The position numbers and the translations under genes were made by a program. The notes under the pieces are model-generated. The model did no database searches, had not been told where the DNA came from, and saw only the letters and a list, made by a program, of their open reading frames with translations. From Nymphaea colorata (Eukaryota; Streptophyta; Magnoliopsida; Nymphaeales; Nymphaeaceae), in the NCBI RefSeq assembly GCF_008831285.2, contig NC_045139.1, forward strand, positions 6,790,204-6,854,203: a DNA stretch of 64,000 nt. The letters are read 5' to 3'. Position 1 is the stretch's first letter. Every line of letters begins with the position of its first letter. Shown in pieces: positions 1-15,875 of this stretch.

Positions 1-453
1 GATTAGATTCAAATTAGATATACCCTTAATCATATATGTTTTTTTGGATATTCACATGTTCGGATTCGAATTTGGATTCAAATACGAATAAAGAAAAGTC
101 ATATCCAAGTCTGAAATCTGATTTCACAATCTAAATCCAATCCAAATCTGATTTTCATATTCATATCTGAATCCGAATCCAAATTTTGAACCAAATTTTT
201 GCCAATTTTCAAAGTTTAAGAGCATTAGATATAAGATATTTGTTTAAAACTAAATCCGATCCAAATCTATATATGAATCCGATCAGATATTTATATATAT
301 CCAAATCTGAATCTGAATTTGATCGGATGTACTTTCTTAAATCCAAATTCAATCAGATTTCTTAATCAGATATTATTTTTTTCTCATATCCGATTTTTTT
401 TCGAATCGGTACGATCAAATATCCGATTCAAATTGGATATATTGACATCCCTA
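1..453. repeat. Right part of a dispersed TIR element with GGATTC-rich interior
   Basis: The stretch consists of degenerate repeats of words such as GGATTCGGAT and ATCCAAATCC. It ends in TTGACATCCCTA, the reverse complement of the TAGGGATGTCAA terminus seen at 12963. The left end lies outside the window. Interior composition and terminus match the complete copy at 12963-13349, so I read both as one family. It has no coding content. Confidence 0.5.
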
Positions 454-4345
<3,892 letters not shown>

Positions 4346-4495
4346 CAGGGGCGGAGCCAAAAAATTTTTACGAGTAAGACTAAATTAAAGTTTTTAAATT
4401 TTGATAAAAGCTGAAATATCATTTTTCAAAAATTTATATAGGATAAATGAAATTTTTTAAAATTTATATGTAATTTTTTTTTTTTAATTTAAGAA
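4346..4495 (+). repeat. Dispersed repeat beginning CAGGGGCGGAGCC
   Basis: The copy starts with CAGGGGCGGAGCC and continues into an AT-rich body. The same body, reverse-complemented, occurs at 63665-63850, sharing words such as TAAAGTTTTTAAATTTTGAT and GCTGAAATATCA. This is a dispersed non-coding family. Related start or end words occur near 15085, 15578, 34331 and 35591. Confidence 0.6.
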
Positions 4496-7400
4496 TACAA
4501 AAGTCTAATATCGAGTCGTCTTTCCCTTTCCCAAGTGGTTGGCAGGGGAACAGCGAGTTTGGTAAGCAAGTTTGGAATTGTCCCAAGAGAATGAAGTCAT
4601 TCCTCTAAGAATAAAAAAAAGAAAGTAGTATTGAAAAGATGTAAGCATGAAGTCTTGTGGCCGATAAAGACGCGATCGAAAGTCAAGAACTGGTAATGTA
4701 CTGAAGCAGTTGGTAAAATAAAACAATAAGACAAGTTGGTAAAGAAGGATAACCAAACAAATTTGTGCAACCAGCAACCAAAGATCCACGACAATCGTAC
4801 AAAGGCAAGTTCAATTTTTTACAGTCAAATTCATAAATTTGATATTTTTTTTCCCAAATTGTCTCAATGAGAGTGGTATACTCGGTGCACACAACATGCA
4901 AATGCAGGGGACATTTTTAAAATTGTTGAAAAAGAAATGTTCTTTTGAGCATTTTTTTTGCTTTTGTCTTTTGCCTTTACAAAAAGTTTCTTTTTTTTTT
5001 AATTTAAATAAGAGCATTTTCATCATTAAATTAACCATGCTAGTGCACAAAATTTTGTGCGTACATAACGAGGTTAGTATGCCAGCACCGATAGAATCTC
5101 AGTTGTCAGTTCAATTCATGTGGGCACTTTATTTATGTGCTAATGAAGTACTATAGAAAAAAAGGTCTTCATTAGTTAAGATACTAAATTAATTATAGAG
5201 GTTCACACCAAGCACCAACGTAGCCCTAAACCCTAAGAATTCGAGACAGACTTCTGCTCTTGCTTCAAAAAAAAAAAAAGTGAGATCAAATCCTCTTCAA
5301 TCCTCCTAAATATTCATTTTTTTTACAACATTTCAATAAAAATATCTTGATCACTGAATCACAGACAAGGTTTTATAGTGGGGTCATTCCGCATTACATG
5401 CAAACAGTTGCATGCCCTTCAATATAGGTGGACTTCATTTATGGCTATTCAATGAGTTTAATTGGCCCACTGTGCAGTAACCTAACCTAGCTAATTTGTA
5501 GGTGGACCTTTCTCTGACTATGGACAACCCATAGCAACAAGTGGGTTCAGTTCATTAATTGACTATCGACATACTTTCTCTCACATAATTCCATATCTAA
5601 GAGGCAAGTTATAACATAAAAGATGATGCAAACTGTACGTGAAGTTAGGCTTGTGATCAGATCTAATTTGTATCTCCATGTCACTTCCTCCAAAGTTAAG
5701 CCACATATAATTTGGACCAGTTTGTATATTTTTTTTTGTGAAAAATTTTATTAGCAAATCTGCGCGCAGCTATAGTATTGAAAAGTTGAGTGACGTTTAA
5801 GAAGTTTTCTCTAATTCCAATAACAAAGAAACAATAGTTTGAATGACTTGTAGTAAAGAAGTTGGCCACATGATTGAGTTGCAGTGACCGACAATCTGGC
5901 CATTCGGAAAGTGACCTCAATGAGTCAGAGCAGACCCAGGCCCGCCTTATCTGGGAACTTGGGTCCGCAACCTAGGTCCCGTGTCTAAACCCTAACGTAG
6001 TGTAGTTCATGATATGACAACAATGGCCTCAATCATGATCCGGATCTCGATCAAGTTCAAAGTTTCAAATCGGTGCATGACATGTGTCTTCCTAATCTAC
6101 TTTATATGATACGCGTTGTTATACACACAAACATATACATAATACATAGGTATACAGGTCGATATGCTGTTTTTAAGTTTCAGGCCTAATCTGATATCAG
6201 ATCATCCATTTAATTGTTACTAATTTACTATTGTTTAGACCCTTCATTTATATCTAAGTTTGGTAGATCCATGCGATTGGATCTAGACCCATTATCCTTG
6301 CTATCTTCTGCTCTTTGCTATTTGCTACCTTGTTTAGTTATTTCATCAACTTGAAGATTCAATTCAACTCCTTTTAATATATCCTTCCTCTTTCATTTTG
6401 CTTAACTGCAGTGCTTTGGATCAACAAAATCATAATCATCCAAAATATAAGTCTACTCATGGTTAAGAGTTCAATTCTCACTGGAAGAGTTTATAACTAT
6501 ACTTGTGCCTACCATAATTAGTTTAGTTTGGGCTCTGATGGTCAGAGTGAGGCTTGGTCCTAAACCATCAACATTGACAGTCAGACACGAAGATTGTGCT
6601 AACCATGTTTAGTTGAAAAAGTAAATTGGATCATTCATTACTATAAAAATGCATAAATTTTCTAGATAACGGGAAAATTAGAACTTTTTCTTTGCAAAAA
6701 TAATAAAATATAGTAGATCACCTGGTTATTTTCCTCTATTTCCTAGCTTAACAAATTGAACATACACATTAATTAAGGAAATAAATGCATCTCGTTAACT
6801 TCCGAAGCAATATATATATATACTTATATTAAGTTCGGTAATTGCAAGGTCCTCTTTCGCCAGCTCGTACTCATTATCACAATTGAAAGAAGAAGCAAGA
6901 ACCGTCTGCGTATAAGAGCATAAAATATTTGTTTTCGATTTATAAAGCATAAGTTATAGAACGCGTTGTTTAAAATCAAGTCTAGCATATAGCTTTTAAC
7001 CGGCTATCTGCTTGTCTCCTTTCATGGAAGCAAACTGTATATTTTGCAGCATTCTTGGAGGTTTTATCTTGTTATCAAGCCGATGAACAAAAGCAATTAT
7101 TCAACCTGACAAATGAAAACCAAACAAGAAGAATTTAGTGCCTATATATATATATATATATAATCTGGGCATTTGGTTTTGCTTGCATCATTCTTATAAG
7201 CACATCCCATAAACACGAGCTTTTTCTTCGGGTTGCTCACCTACTTATCGGAGCTTAGTTTGAATCAACTTATTCACTTGCATTTCCTAATTATTATCGT
7301 CACTAATGTTTGGAATTGGTAATTACCTCAAAGTTAAAACTGTTTTTCTTGGCTCGAGGCTCTTTTTGCGTTGGTACTCGACATTTGAGGAACAAGACGC

Positions 7401-9081
7401 AGAGGACGTCCATAAACTGTTTACTACGTTAGAGACTTATATAGAGTGAAGGACTTACTGCCTCCTTCAAAGGTTTGCCCAGGTCATGAAGTTCCCATGG
7501 CTTTTCATTTTCCTTTTCGAGTTCTCATATTCTACATGGTCGATCGATGACTTGGTGACAATCATTCACCACGAGAAAACAAGCAATAGACGCATGATTC
7601 TGCTGGCCACCCTGAAAAGCCAACAAAAATCAGAAAGGATAAAAAACACAGTTCAAGAAAGACTATACAAGAGTAAAAATCAATCTTTCTCCAATCAACA
7701 CCGCCCAAAATGCTCACAAAACCCCACCAAAAGAAGATCAGAAACTGTTGGAATAGACACTGCCATCTCCCAAAACCATTGCTTTTGTAATTCGATCTTG
7801 ATCCGCACTGAATAGTATTTGTCGGAAGAGAAAATGACACCTTCTCCAGGATAAATTGCTTTCGAGTCTCCCTTGTCACGCAATTCAAGCAGATAGGCGT
7901 CAAGTGCCATTCGAAACGCTGATCACAAGCGCATTAGATCCAATCACAATCTTGGTTCCATACTTTAAAGCAAGAAAAGGAAAGCTCAGTTGTCTGAACT
8001 TTCAGGGAGCAGCAGTGAAGTCCTTCGCGGTCCACACTCCCGACCCAGGAGGTTCGCCAATGCCACCACGGCACCACCACCACCAACTCCATGGAAATGG
8101 CCGCCTTTGCTGATTCCAGAACAGTACTCTTTTGTTGGTCATCAACCACAAATAGTTACACATTCAACTAATTCCTTATCGTCGGCGCTCTGGTTCGGGA
8201 GACGTCCGTACCGCTCCTTTCTGATCTGTGTAACAGAAAAGCCGGCCGGTTAATTTCTTTTTCCAATTAAAATAAGTTCCCACTCAAGAGCATTTTGCAA
8301 ATGATTATAAACAGAGCTTGAATTTAACCATATAGTTATGGAACAGTAAGTTCATAATTCAGATGAGATAACAGAATGATTCAGCCACATTTTTCTTGAT
8401 TTCCGGCTGTCACAGGGATTATTCGTAACAAAAAAAGGATTCCTGCGAAATAATACGTAGAATTTAGACAAGTTTATTTTTTTCTAATTTTTTTTCCCAC
8501 TAAAGAAGCCTCCACTTCAAAAGTTTTAAAAGGTGACAATTATATGTCGCAGGCAAGAATAATATCTGGAAGGCAGCCTAAATACGGCTTCTAGGTGCAA
8601 GCTCCATTATAGGAAAAAGCTAGATCTTTTAGCAAAAACTATTTTAAAGACTGCTACTTTTGCGAGCAAAAATTCCTCGTGGAAAAGTCTGCTAAACGAA
8701 ATTTCTAATGGGCAGAATAGTATTCTTCAGTTCCAAAAGTTTTTCTTCTGTCCGGCACTTCGATTGTTCCGTTCTTCATGCGTTGCGTGATCGATAGCTT
8801 GAACGCTTTTTGCATCCAAATTTGCTTTGAATTGATAAAAAATAGGATGGCTTTATGCTAAAACTTTGGAAAAGTTGTTCTAATTGAACTAATTTTATGC
8901 CGAGCATATGCTTTAGTAAAGAAAAGAAAAAAAAAAAAACCAACGAGTTCCTCAATTAAGGAAAACCACTTTTTCATTAAATCTTTGCAATAAAAACAAA
9001 TTAAAGAAATGTTTGTTTTTTTTAATTAATAAAAATAAAAAGCGACCGTCATTCTTCTTAGAAGAAGCAGGATTACCTCAA
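4496..9081. other. Gene-free intergenic stretch
   Basis: The stretch is AT-rich. Short frames at 7486-8253 on both strands include a minus-strand piece with ELRDKGDSKAIYPGEGV near 7840-7900. It resembles real protein more than random translation, but I cannot assign it and no start, splice sites or second exon join up. A short (TA)n lies at 7142-7162. No other gene, RNA or element was recognised. Confidence 0.35.
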
Positions 9082-10350
9082 TTAAGCGCCTGATTTGGGG
9101 CTGTCAGTGTCCTCGAGACTTGGACCTCGGACCCACCAGGCTTTGACCTCGCCGTCTAGGCTCCCGCTGTAGATCAGGACGGACCCGGAGGCGGGCTTGG
9201 GCGCGGACACTGCCAATGACTTGACTGGCCGCTCGTGCCCTTCGAGCACCGCGACGGAGCTGTATTGATTGTCAATGCCCCTCCGCCAAACCCTGACCGT
9301 CCGATCGGCCGAGCCGCTGACTAAGAACCCCGAGGCGACCGCCAGGCAGAGCACGGCCCGCGTGTGACCGCGGAGAGCGCCGGCAACCAACATGTGCTGC
9401 GCGCTCTCCTCCCTCTCCCACACCAGGATGGACCGGTCGCACGCGCCGGAGTAGAGGATCGAGTCGTCTGAGCTCAGCGCCAGCGCGTTCACCGCCGAGC
9501 GGTGCCCCTCAAGGGTCGCAACAAGCGAGTGCTTCTTCTGTCCGTCGGACCTCGCCCAGACCCTGATGCGCGTGTCGGCCGAGCCTGTGTAGACCGTGCC
9601 GTCGTCCGAGACGGCGAGGGCGTTCACCGCATCGTCGTGTGCTCGTACCGATTCGATGCAGCGGAAGTCCGACAGGCGCCAAATTTTTAGGGTTCGATCC
9701 CAGGACACGGAGTAGAGGAAGCCGTTTCGGGCGGCGAGGGCGGAGACGGCGTCGACGTGGTCGATCCACAGGCTGCTGCGGTGGCGCCGCAGCGGGACGT
9801 GGTTGCGCGGGAGGAGGAACCGGAATGCCCGATCCGACGCGGTCGGAAGGGAGGCGACTCGCCGGAGGCGGCCCGTCAGCTCCCAGACCCGAATCTTGCC
9901 GTCCTGATGTGCGGTGAAGATCGTCGCCGCGGCGACCGCGATGCACTTCACCGCTCCTTCGTCGGAGGAGGACGTCAGCAACTCCGGTTCCGTCAAGTCG
10001 CCGGGATTCTGAAAGCGAAAGAGCGCAGCGGAGGCGGTGCCGGCGAGAAGTGAGGACGCAGATACGGCGAGAGAGTGAACAGCGCCACAAGGAATCCTTG
10101 TGGAAGAAGCGGAAGACATTTCAAAGCCGGCGAGGCAGTCGGGTGACGGCCTTTGGAGGGAGCGGACGGAAGGTATGCTGGACTGGGACGAGAGAACGAA
10201 GCTTCCGCCGTCGGAGCGAGGGGTACCGGCCGAGTTATCGTCAGAAGGAAGTGAACTCGTCGGAAAATCTAAAATTCCCGGCCGGGACCCGGCCACAGAT
10301 ACGGCGTCGCTGGACGGTGGGGAGCAACGGAGGCAGCGGAGCACCGCCAT
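9082..10350 (-). CDS. JINGUBANG-like WD40-repeat protein, single exon
   Basis: The predicted protein has 422 aa and no intron. The N-terminal ~85 residues are Ser/Pro-rich and low in complexity. Seven WD40 repeats follow, ending in units such as KIRVWEL, TLKIWRL, RIRVWAR, SILVWER and TVRVWRR, and GEVKAWWV in the last, which together fill one beta-propeller. Repeat order, the Ser-rich leader and length match the plant JINGUBANG family, whose Arabidopsis founder restrains pollen germination; that role is family knowledge. The start follows a TATA box by about 95 bp. The CDS is strikingly GC-rich against AT-rich flanks. A 193-aa antisense-frame ORF inside it is a shadow. It could be another member of this WD40 clade. 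Confidence 0.88.
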   Translation of the reverse strand: MAVLRCLRCSPPSSDAVSVAGSRPGILDFPTSSLPSDDNSAGTPRSDGGSFVLSSQSSIPSVRSLQRPSPDCLAGFEMSSASSTRIPCGAVHSLAVSASSLLAGTASAALFRFQNPGDLTEPELLTSSSDEGAVKCIAVAAATIFTAHQDGKIRVWELTGRLRRVASLPTASDRAFRFLLPRNHVPLRRHRSSLWIDHVDAVSALAARNGFLYSVSWDRTLKIWRLSDFRCIESVRAHDDAVNALAVSDDGTVYTGSADTRIRVWARSDGQKKHSLVATLEGHRSAVNALALSSDDSILYSGACDRSILVWEREESAQHMLVAGALRGHTRAVLCLAVASGFLVSGSADRTVRVWRRGIDNQYSSVAVLEGHERPVKSLAVSAPKPASGSVLIYSGSLDGEVKAWWVRGPSLEDTDSPKSGA

Positions 10351-10445
10351 GGAGACGTGGCAGTGGGAAGGGGAAGAGAGAGTGAGAAGCCGCCAAGTAA
10401 GGGGGGAGCAGGTTGGAAGGACTCGTATAAAGTAAACGCGCCAGG

Positions 10446-10454
10446 TATTTTATA
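10446..10454 (-). promoter_or_regulatory. TATA box of the JINGUBANG-like gene
   Basis: The minus strand reads CGTATAAAATACC here, a close match to TATAAAATA, about 95 bp upstream of the start codon at 10350. That allows a 5' UTR of roughly 65 bp. Confidence 0.6.
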
Positions 10455-11452
10455 CGCGGCGAAGACAAAGAAAAATGGATCCAGAACCAGCGGGTGCTTG
10501 GATTTGGGCCCAGATCTGTAGTAATCAGATCCAAGTCTCCTACTTGAATGAGGGAGATTTTTCTTGTAAATTTAGTTCGTTAAAATGCATTACTGTCGAT
10601 TGAAATTGACATATTACCGTGAGAAGATGGAAACTGCAAAAAATAGAAACATTTTGATTTAAAAAGATCATCAATAGTGTGTTTGGTAGCTACGAATATG
10701 AGATCTGAGGCCGATCTAAGGTCATTTTTATCTAAGATCATTTTTATCTAAGATCGTTTTTATGATTTTACTAAAAGAGAGATAATCAGTTTACTGCAAC
10801 AACTTCAAACACAATATTTTTTAGAAAAAAATTGCTAGAAGAAAAGGGAGTTGAGATTTTTTGAAAGCTGCGGATGTCAATCCGACTAAAGTGAGAGAGC
10901 CAGGTTTTTCCTTGCAAATTCAAAGGGGGTGACGTAAATGAGGTGAGATGTGATTGGCATGTGGGTTTCATGTTTTCATATAGATATAGATAAGGTGGTA
11001 ACAAAGTCCTGATAAAGAAATTTCTCTTTTTCTTATATTCTACAAATTGTTGTAGTTGTGTTCAAATGGGGATTAAAATTTTTTGTCTATCGGGCATTAA
11101 ATATATAGGTAACAAATTTTCAATTAATAACATCGAAGTAGTGTTCATTTCCTGCTCGGCCATTGGTTGTTGTACAAGTGGACCGCACAAACCGTTTTTG
11201 ACATTTGGCAAGTTTTTGAGTTGCATTTGCATAAAGATGGGTTTGGAAATTGGAATGTCAATTTTGGGGTTGCATGTCATAGCTCAAAATGGTGAACTTG
11301 GTGAGCATTATGCGGCGCGGCGCATCTTTGGTTAATCTCGTGCAGGGTTATGTTCCAGTTCTTTTACTGTAGAGGGGTATGTTTTATGTACAAGTTGAAG
11401 CACATGGAGATTTTACCACCTGACATTAAGACAGTTAGGGATCGATTTTACG
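10455..11452. other. Gene-free intergenic stretch with short tandem words
   Basis: At about 10713-10766 the word ATCTAAG(G/A)TC(A/G)TTTTT is repeated about three times with a ~17-bp period. A GTGTGTTTGGTAGCTACG word at 10679 resembles MITE ends but has no clear partner. No gene was seen. Confidence 0.45.
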
Positions 11453-12015
11453 CTCTGTTTGGATGGAGGGAAATGGAATGATTGAAGAATCAATCTTTTG
11501 ATTGGTTGATTAATTAAAGAAAAAGGAAATGAAAGGAAAGTAAAAAATGTGTTTGGTTGCAAAAGAAGGGAATGAAAACGATGCTATAATTTAAATTCAA
11601 TCCTTCCAAAATTGAAGGAGTTCGAAAAGAAAGGAAAAGTCTATCTCATTCTACCATGTATACCCTTGATCTTACGTAGCTCTTTCTCTCCCTCTTCACC
11701 GTGTTCAAGACTCCGATGGGTGCGGGGTCTGTCTCTCTCTCTCCCTTCCCGCCGTTGCTGGAGACTTGAATGATAATTTTATCCATTCAGACCATACTGA
11801 CCATCGCCGGAGACACCCTCGCTACCGTTGGACAGTGGGTTACCGCTGTTCATTGTGTTTCTTGTATACCCCTATAATTGAATGTTATATTTATTATTGT
11901 AAACTAATATAAATTCTATCATTTTCATTTCTTTTTAATGAAGCAATTTTTATAATCACTTCTTTTCTTTTCCTTTCACCTGTCTCTTTCCTTTCATTTC
12001 TCTCCATCCAGAAAG
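11453..12015. mobile_element. Foldback (MITE-like) element
   Basis: The left end CTGTTTGGATGGAGGGAAATG is matched, inverted, at about 11985-12015 (minus strand reads TTTCTGGATGGAGAGAAATG). The arms are imperfect over about 24 bp, and the purine-rich flanks of both arms are also complementary. The ~560-bp interior has no transposase, so this would be non-autonomous. I found no clear target-site duplication. Confidence 0.5.
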
Positions 12016-12962
12016 ATTTGACTCTCACTTGAGTGACGACTAAAATTCTTCCTTCCCCATGAAATTTTGATGGAAAGAATTTGGTTCGAGTGGGACGTTC
12101 AACAGATAGAAATGGATCTGCACTTTTGACCAACTTTTCCGCCTTCAAGGCTTAGCCTTGGAAAATACGAACCCTGTCGTGGTCGTCCGGGTCTAGTCGT
12201 TAGGCGTGCTGGACCGTCGTTGTTGTATTAAAAGTAAATGTGGGTCGGATCTGCATCGTGAGTCCGTGATTCTAGATAGCACTTTCATCCAAGGATTCTT
12301 ATGGATCCAATTCGTTTAGATCATGTAGGTTTGTATTTCATTCGGGTCAATATCCACCCGTACGGCGATATGCATGAAAAGCGGACCCAGTTGAGATCCA
12401 GATTCAGGACCCAGCATGGTTATGGACCCGTTCCGCCCTACCGCGCGGAGGGCTCCAGTCCTGTTGGGCTTTGGATTTTGGCATATTGGAAACGGGTCGC
12501 ATTCACGGGTCCGGATGAATGTCTGACCGGTTCTTCTTTTGGACCACCAAGGAATTTGTGGATCTGACTCCTGTAACTTCTGGCCCGCATTGTTGCCGCA
12601 TCTCTGACTTCATCAAATACTTTCTTTTGTTTGACACTAAAAAAATGGAAATAAAATTCTAGATGTGGGACTCAATTGTTTTTTTCCTGTTTTTTTTTTT
12701 TTTTTTTTAGAGGTGAAAATTGAACCCAAGTCGAGATACTTTGTCGCTCACCCGGTAGCATAAAACCCTAAGGCCACGGTTCTCTCCATTCAAATGTCAT
12801 CACATGTTTGACAAGAGTTTGCTCCTCAAACCAAGTGACCGACTGCCTACCCAACCAGTGCCCCGAACCCTTTGGGCCTCTATCATCTCTAACCCTTGTG
12901 TGCAAAAGGTGGTGTACATGAGATTTGATCTCATATTACTTTTCTAAGAACCAAATAGCAAG
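12016..12962. other. Gene-free intergenic stretch
   Basis: No gene was recognised. Around 12715-12790 the minus strand has a weak tRNA B-box-like word (GGGTTCAATTTTC), possibly a decayed SINE head. Confidence 0.3.
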
Positions 12963-13349
12963 TAGGGATGTCAATTTATCCAATTTGAATAGAATATCCG
13001 ACTAAACTGATCCGAAAAAATTGGATATGAAAAAAAAAATTAATATCTGATCATATTCGTTTTTTTAATAAATGGCATTCGATTGGATTTAGATTCGGAT
13101 ATACATAAATATTCGATTGGATTCAGATTCAGATATACATAAATATTCGATCACTATTAAATTTTAAAAATTGGCAAAATTGAGATATAAATTCAAAAAT
13201 CGGATTCTAAGCGAATTCGAATTGCAAAATCGGATTGGATTCAGATTCAGATATGACTTTTCTTTACTCGAATTCGAATATATGAATATTCGAAAAAATG
13301 AATATGATTAAGAATATATCCGATCCAAATCCAATCCATTAACATCCTA
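12963..13349. mobile_element. Complete TIR element with GGATTC-rich interior and target-site duplication
   Basis: The element runs from TAGGGATGTCAAT to ATTAACATCCTA, which are inverted termini. The word TAGCAAG lies directly left (12956-12962) and again at the right boundary (13348-13354), giving a 5-7 bp direct repeat. The interior is built of GATTCGGATATACATAAAT-type words, with a ~37-bp tandem pair near 13078-13150. It is non-coding, hence non-autonomous. The window-start copy is a relative. Confidence 0.65.
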
Positions 13350-13506
13350 GCAAGACTCATTTCAAAAATCAATTTTGAAAATGTTTTGGCATTTTCGACG
13401 AGATCAGATTTCAACCATGGTTCAAATGTCACCAAATCCACATTGTTTCCAACCCTACCTAAAGGCCTATAACAAGGTAATAAAAAACAACTATTCTGCA
13501 AACTTG

Positions 13507-13512
<6 letters not shown>

Positions 13513-13568
<56 letters not shown>
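13513..13568. repeat. (TA)n microsatellite
   Basis: About 28 TA units are followed by a short GAGAGAGA tail. Confidence 0.95.
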
Positions 13569-13576
<8 letters not shown>

Positions 13577-15084
13577 CTTTGAACCGTAATAGGTTTTGAG
13601 ACAAGTTTTATAAAATCCTAAAGATGATAGACATAAGGGAAGGTAAGAATGATAGAGAAAGTCATTTGATTTGATCTATTTCACAAGTACCTTTTTAAAG
13701 TTTACAAAATTATTAAAAAATGTAGAAGTTGACAAAGCAATCTCTATATTTCGGTTTTTTTTTCTCCAGGTTACCGATTCAGATTTAACAATTAAATTCT
13801 AAGATGTCGGGAGGACTTTTAATAAAGCATGCGAAAAAAAGGTTAACCGAGATTTTTTTTAATTAAAAATAAATTAGACATCTTTCTAACTCTTTAAACG
13901 AGGTTGCATTTTTTTTTACACGTTTTGCCTTTTCTTCCCTTGACTAGACTAGAGAAGTGAGAAGGAAAAAACCGGGACGCAACTAATAATACTTGGGGCC
14001 CTCCGGGGAAGTGGGCTTAACGCCCTAGCGAGCCCACCATCTCGTAGTGGAGTCGCAGCCCAGACCCACTTATGACATTCATCTTTAAACTCCATGAAAT
14101 GCTTCATTCTTTTTTATATTCTTCAAAGGCCTTTGAAAAGAAAACTATATTCTTATTGAAATATATGTTCTTAGGATGATACATTTTTCTAAAACACCAT
14201 GTTCTTGAAAATCATACAAACCATTTAGTTGTTAGATATAGAAAGAAGATCTACGATGACATTATGGTGTTTGAAAGAAAGACATGGTATGGATTGAACA
14301 TGAGTGACTGAAATGAATAATTTGGAAATGCCTTTCGAGCTCTTCTCTTCGCTTAAATAGTCTTTAGCAGAGTAAAAAGCTAAAGTTTTAAGCTAAGAGA
14401 ATTCTTTTGTATGAATGTGTTTGTGGGCTTTCTTTTTCAATAGAGGATGGAGAGACTTATAATCTCTCAAAAGATCCAGTTCTAGAAAAACCACATTCGG
14501 TTCTAAATCCTTGTAGGTCCGATCTAAGTAGATCCAGACTAAATGAAATTCAAATTTGAGCCAAGACCAACATGTTTGTATCGCGGGAAAAAGTGTCTCA
14601 GAACAAGTTTGACATGGAGCATATCATTCAACATAGTGTAGCAAAAAATGCATTAGAAGATGAACCTAAAAAGGATTTAGTTTACTGAAAATTGACGAAC
14701 AAATACTTCCACATATGGAACCATTATTTGGACAAAGAAGCGCAACCTTTCCCTATTTTGAGCGTGAACCAAAAGTTATGTACAGCACATGATCGCTTTA
14801 GTGTTAGGCCTTTCTCTGTTCCCCTTTTTCTCTCTTTTGGGGGACAAAGAATCCAAAGGAAACACGCTTTTATTATCCACGATAATGTCACGCTGCTGTT
14901 AAAAACTGCAACTCAATGAAGGCCACAAGCTTGCCTCGCAGTATTAGTCGCTAGATTTCAAAAAATACTTTTGTATGTTGGAAAAAGAAGTAAGATATAT
15001 ACATTTATTATTAGGGGGCTCAGGCCAATCTGGCATGCAATACAACGAGGGGATGACAGAATATCATGGTTTTGTCTTCTTGGT
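13569..15084. other. Gene-free intergenic stretch
   Basis: The stretch is AT-rich apart from a GC-richer patch at about 13970-14070. No gene or element was recognised. Confidence 0.4.
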
Positions 15085-15245
15085 CGAGCCAGAAATTTGT
15101 GGCTAAGAGGCACTAAGGTTTAACTTTTAATCTTTAAAGGGCACTCATAGAGAAATAAATAAAAAACAGAGCCGTACCAAATTGTCAATAATATAAAAAT
15201 AAAGTAACTTTTGTGGGCTGTGTGGGCAATTGCACACACTAGTTT
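15085..15245 (+). repeat. Copy of the GAGCCAGAAATTT...GGGCAATTGC repeat family
   Basis: The copy starts GAGCCAGAAATTTGTGG and ends TGGGCAATTGCACACAC. The same start and end words, with diverged interior, occur at 15578-15875. A related element with altered start lies at 34331-34502. It is non-coding and probably non-autonomous. Confidence 0.45.
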
Positions 15246-15577
15246 ACAGGCGTCTCGAGAAAAAGGGGAGGCTTCTACCTTCACTCGAATGGTGAGATTA
15301 GCTTATTGCTTGCTCAGTAAAATCAGCATCAAATAAAGACCCCAATGAGCAAAACACTTCCTCTGATGCGGGGAAGGGAATGTGAGTTGTGTTCAACCAT
15401 CTGTGACGCAGTCTCGAATCGCATCAGTGAAAATCTGTAACAAAATATATGTTGTAAGGAAGATGAACACATTCCCTTGCGGGGAAAAGAAAAAGGAAAA
15501 GGAACGGGAAACAGAGATATATGATCATCAGTATTGGGGCGGTGTCGCATTTGCCCTCGTGCTAACTTGATACTAAC

Positions 15578-15875
15578 GGACTCAGAAATTTTTCGTTGGA
15601 GGGGGCACTAATTCAATATCTTTGATTCTGTTAGAGGCACTTATATAAGCAATCAAATATATCAAAGCATTCTCACTGCTACTGCTGGTTGTCAGTCCAG
15701 CTTGAGTGAGGAAGAAGATGAGATTGTTACTGACTCTGTTGCGTAACGCGCCATTGAAAGTCATGCATGGTGGACAAGTGAATCACTCGAATAGCTCTGA
15801 ACGTTTCAACTTCCAGACAAACAAATCAGTAGTGGAGGAGTTAGGTGCATGTGGGCAATTGCCCCCCCAGAACCA
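15578..15875 (+). repeat. Second copy of the GAGCCAGAAATTT...GGGCAATTGC family
   Basis: It begins CTCAGAAATTTTTCGTTGG and ends GTGGGCAATTGCCCCCCC. It is a direct-orientation relative of the copy just upstream, with a different interior. Confidence 0.35.

Noticed and set aside
5222-5236. Telomere-like CCCTAAACCCTAA
   Set aside because: Just two units; common as a telo-box and not an interstitial telomere array.
9509-10090. 193-aa minus-strand frame inside the WD40 gene, and several plus-strand frames
   Set aside because: These are shadow frames of the GC-rich JINGUBANG-like gene, which has strong repeat evidence in its own frame.
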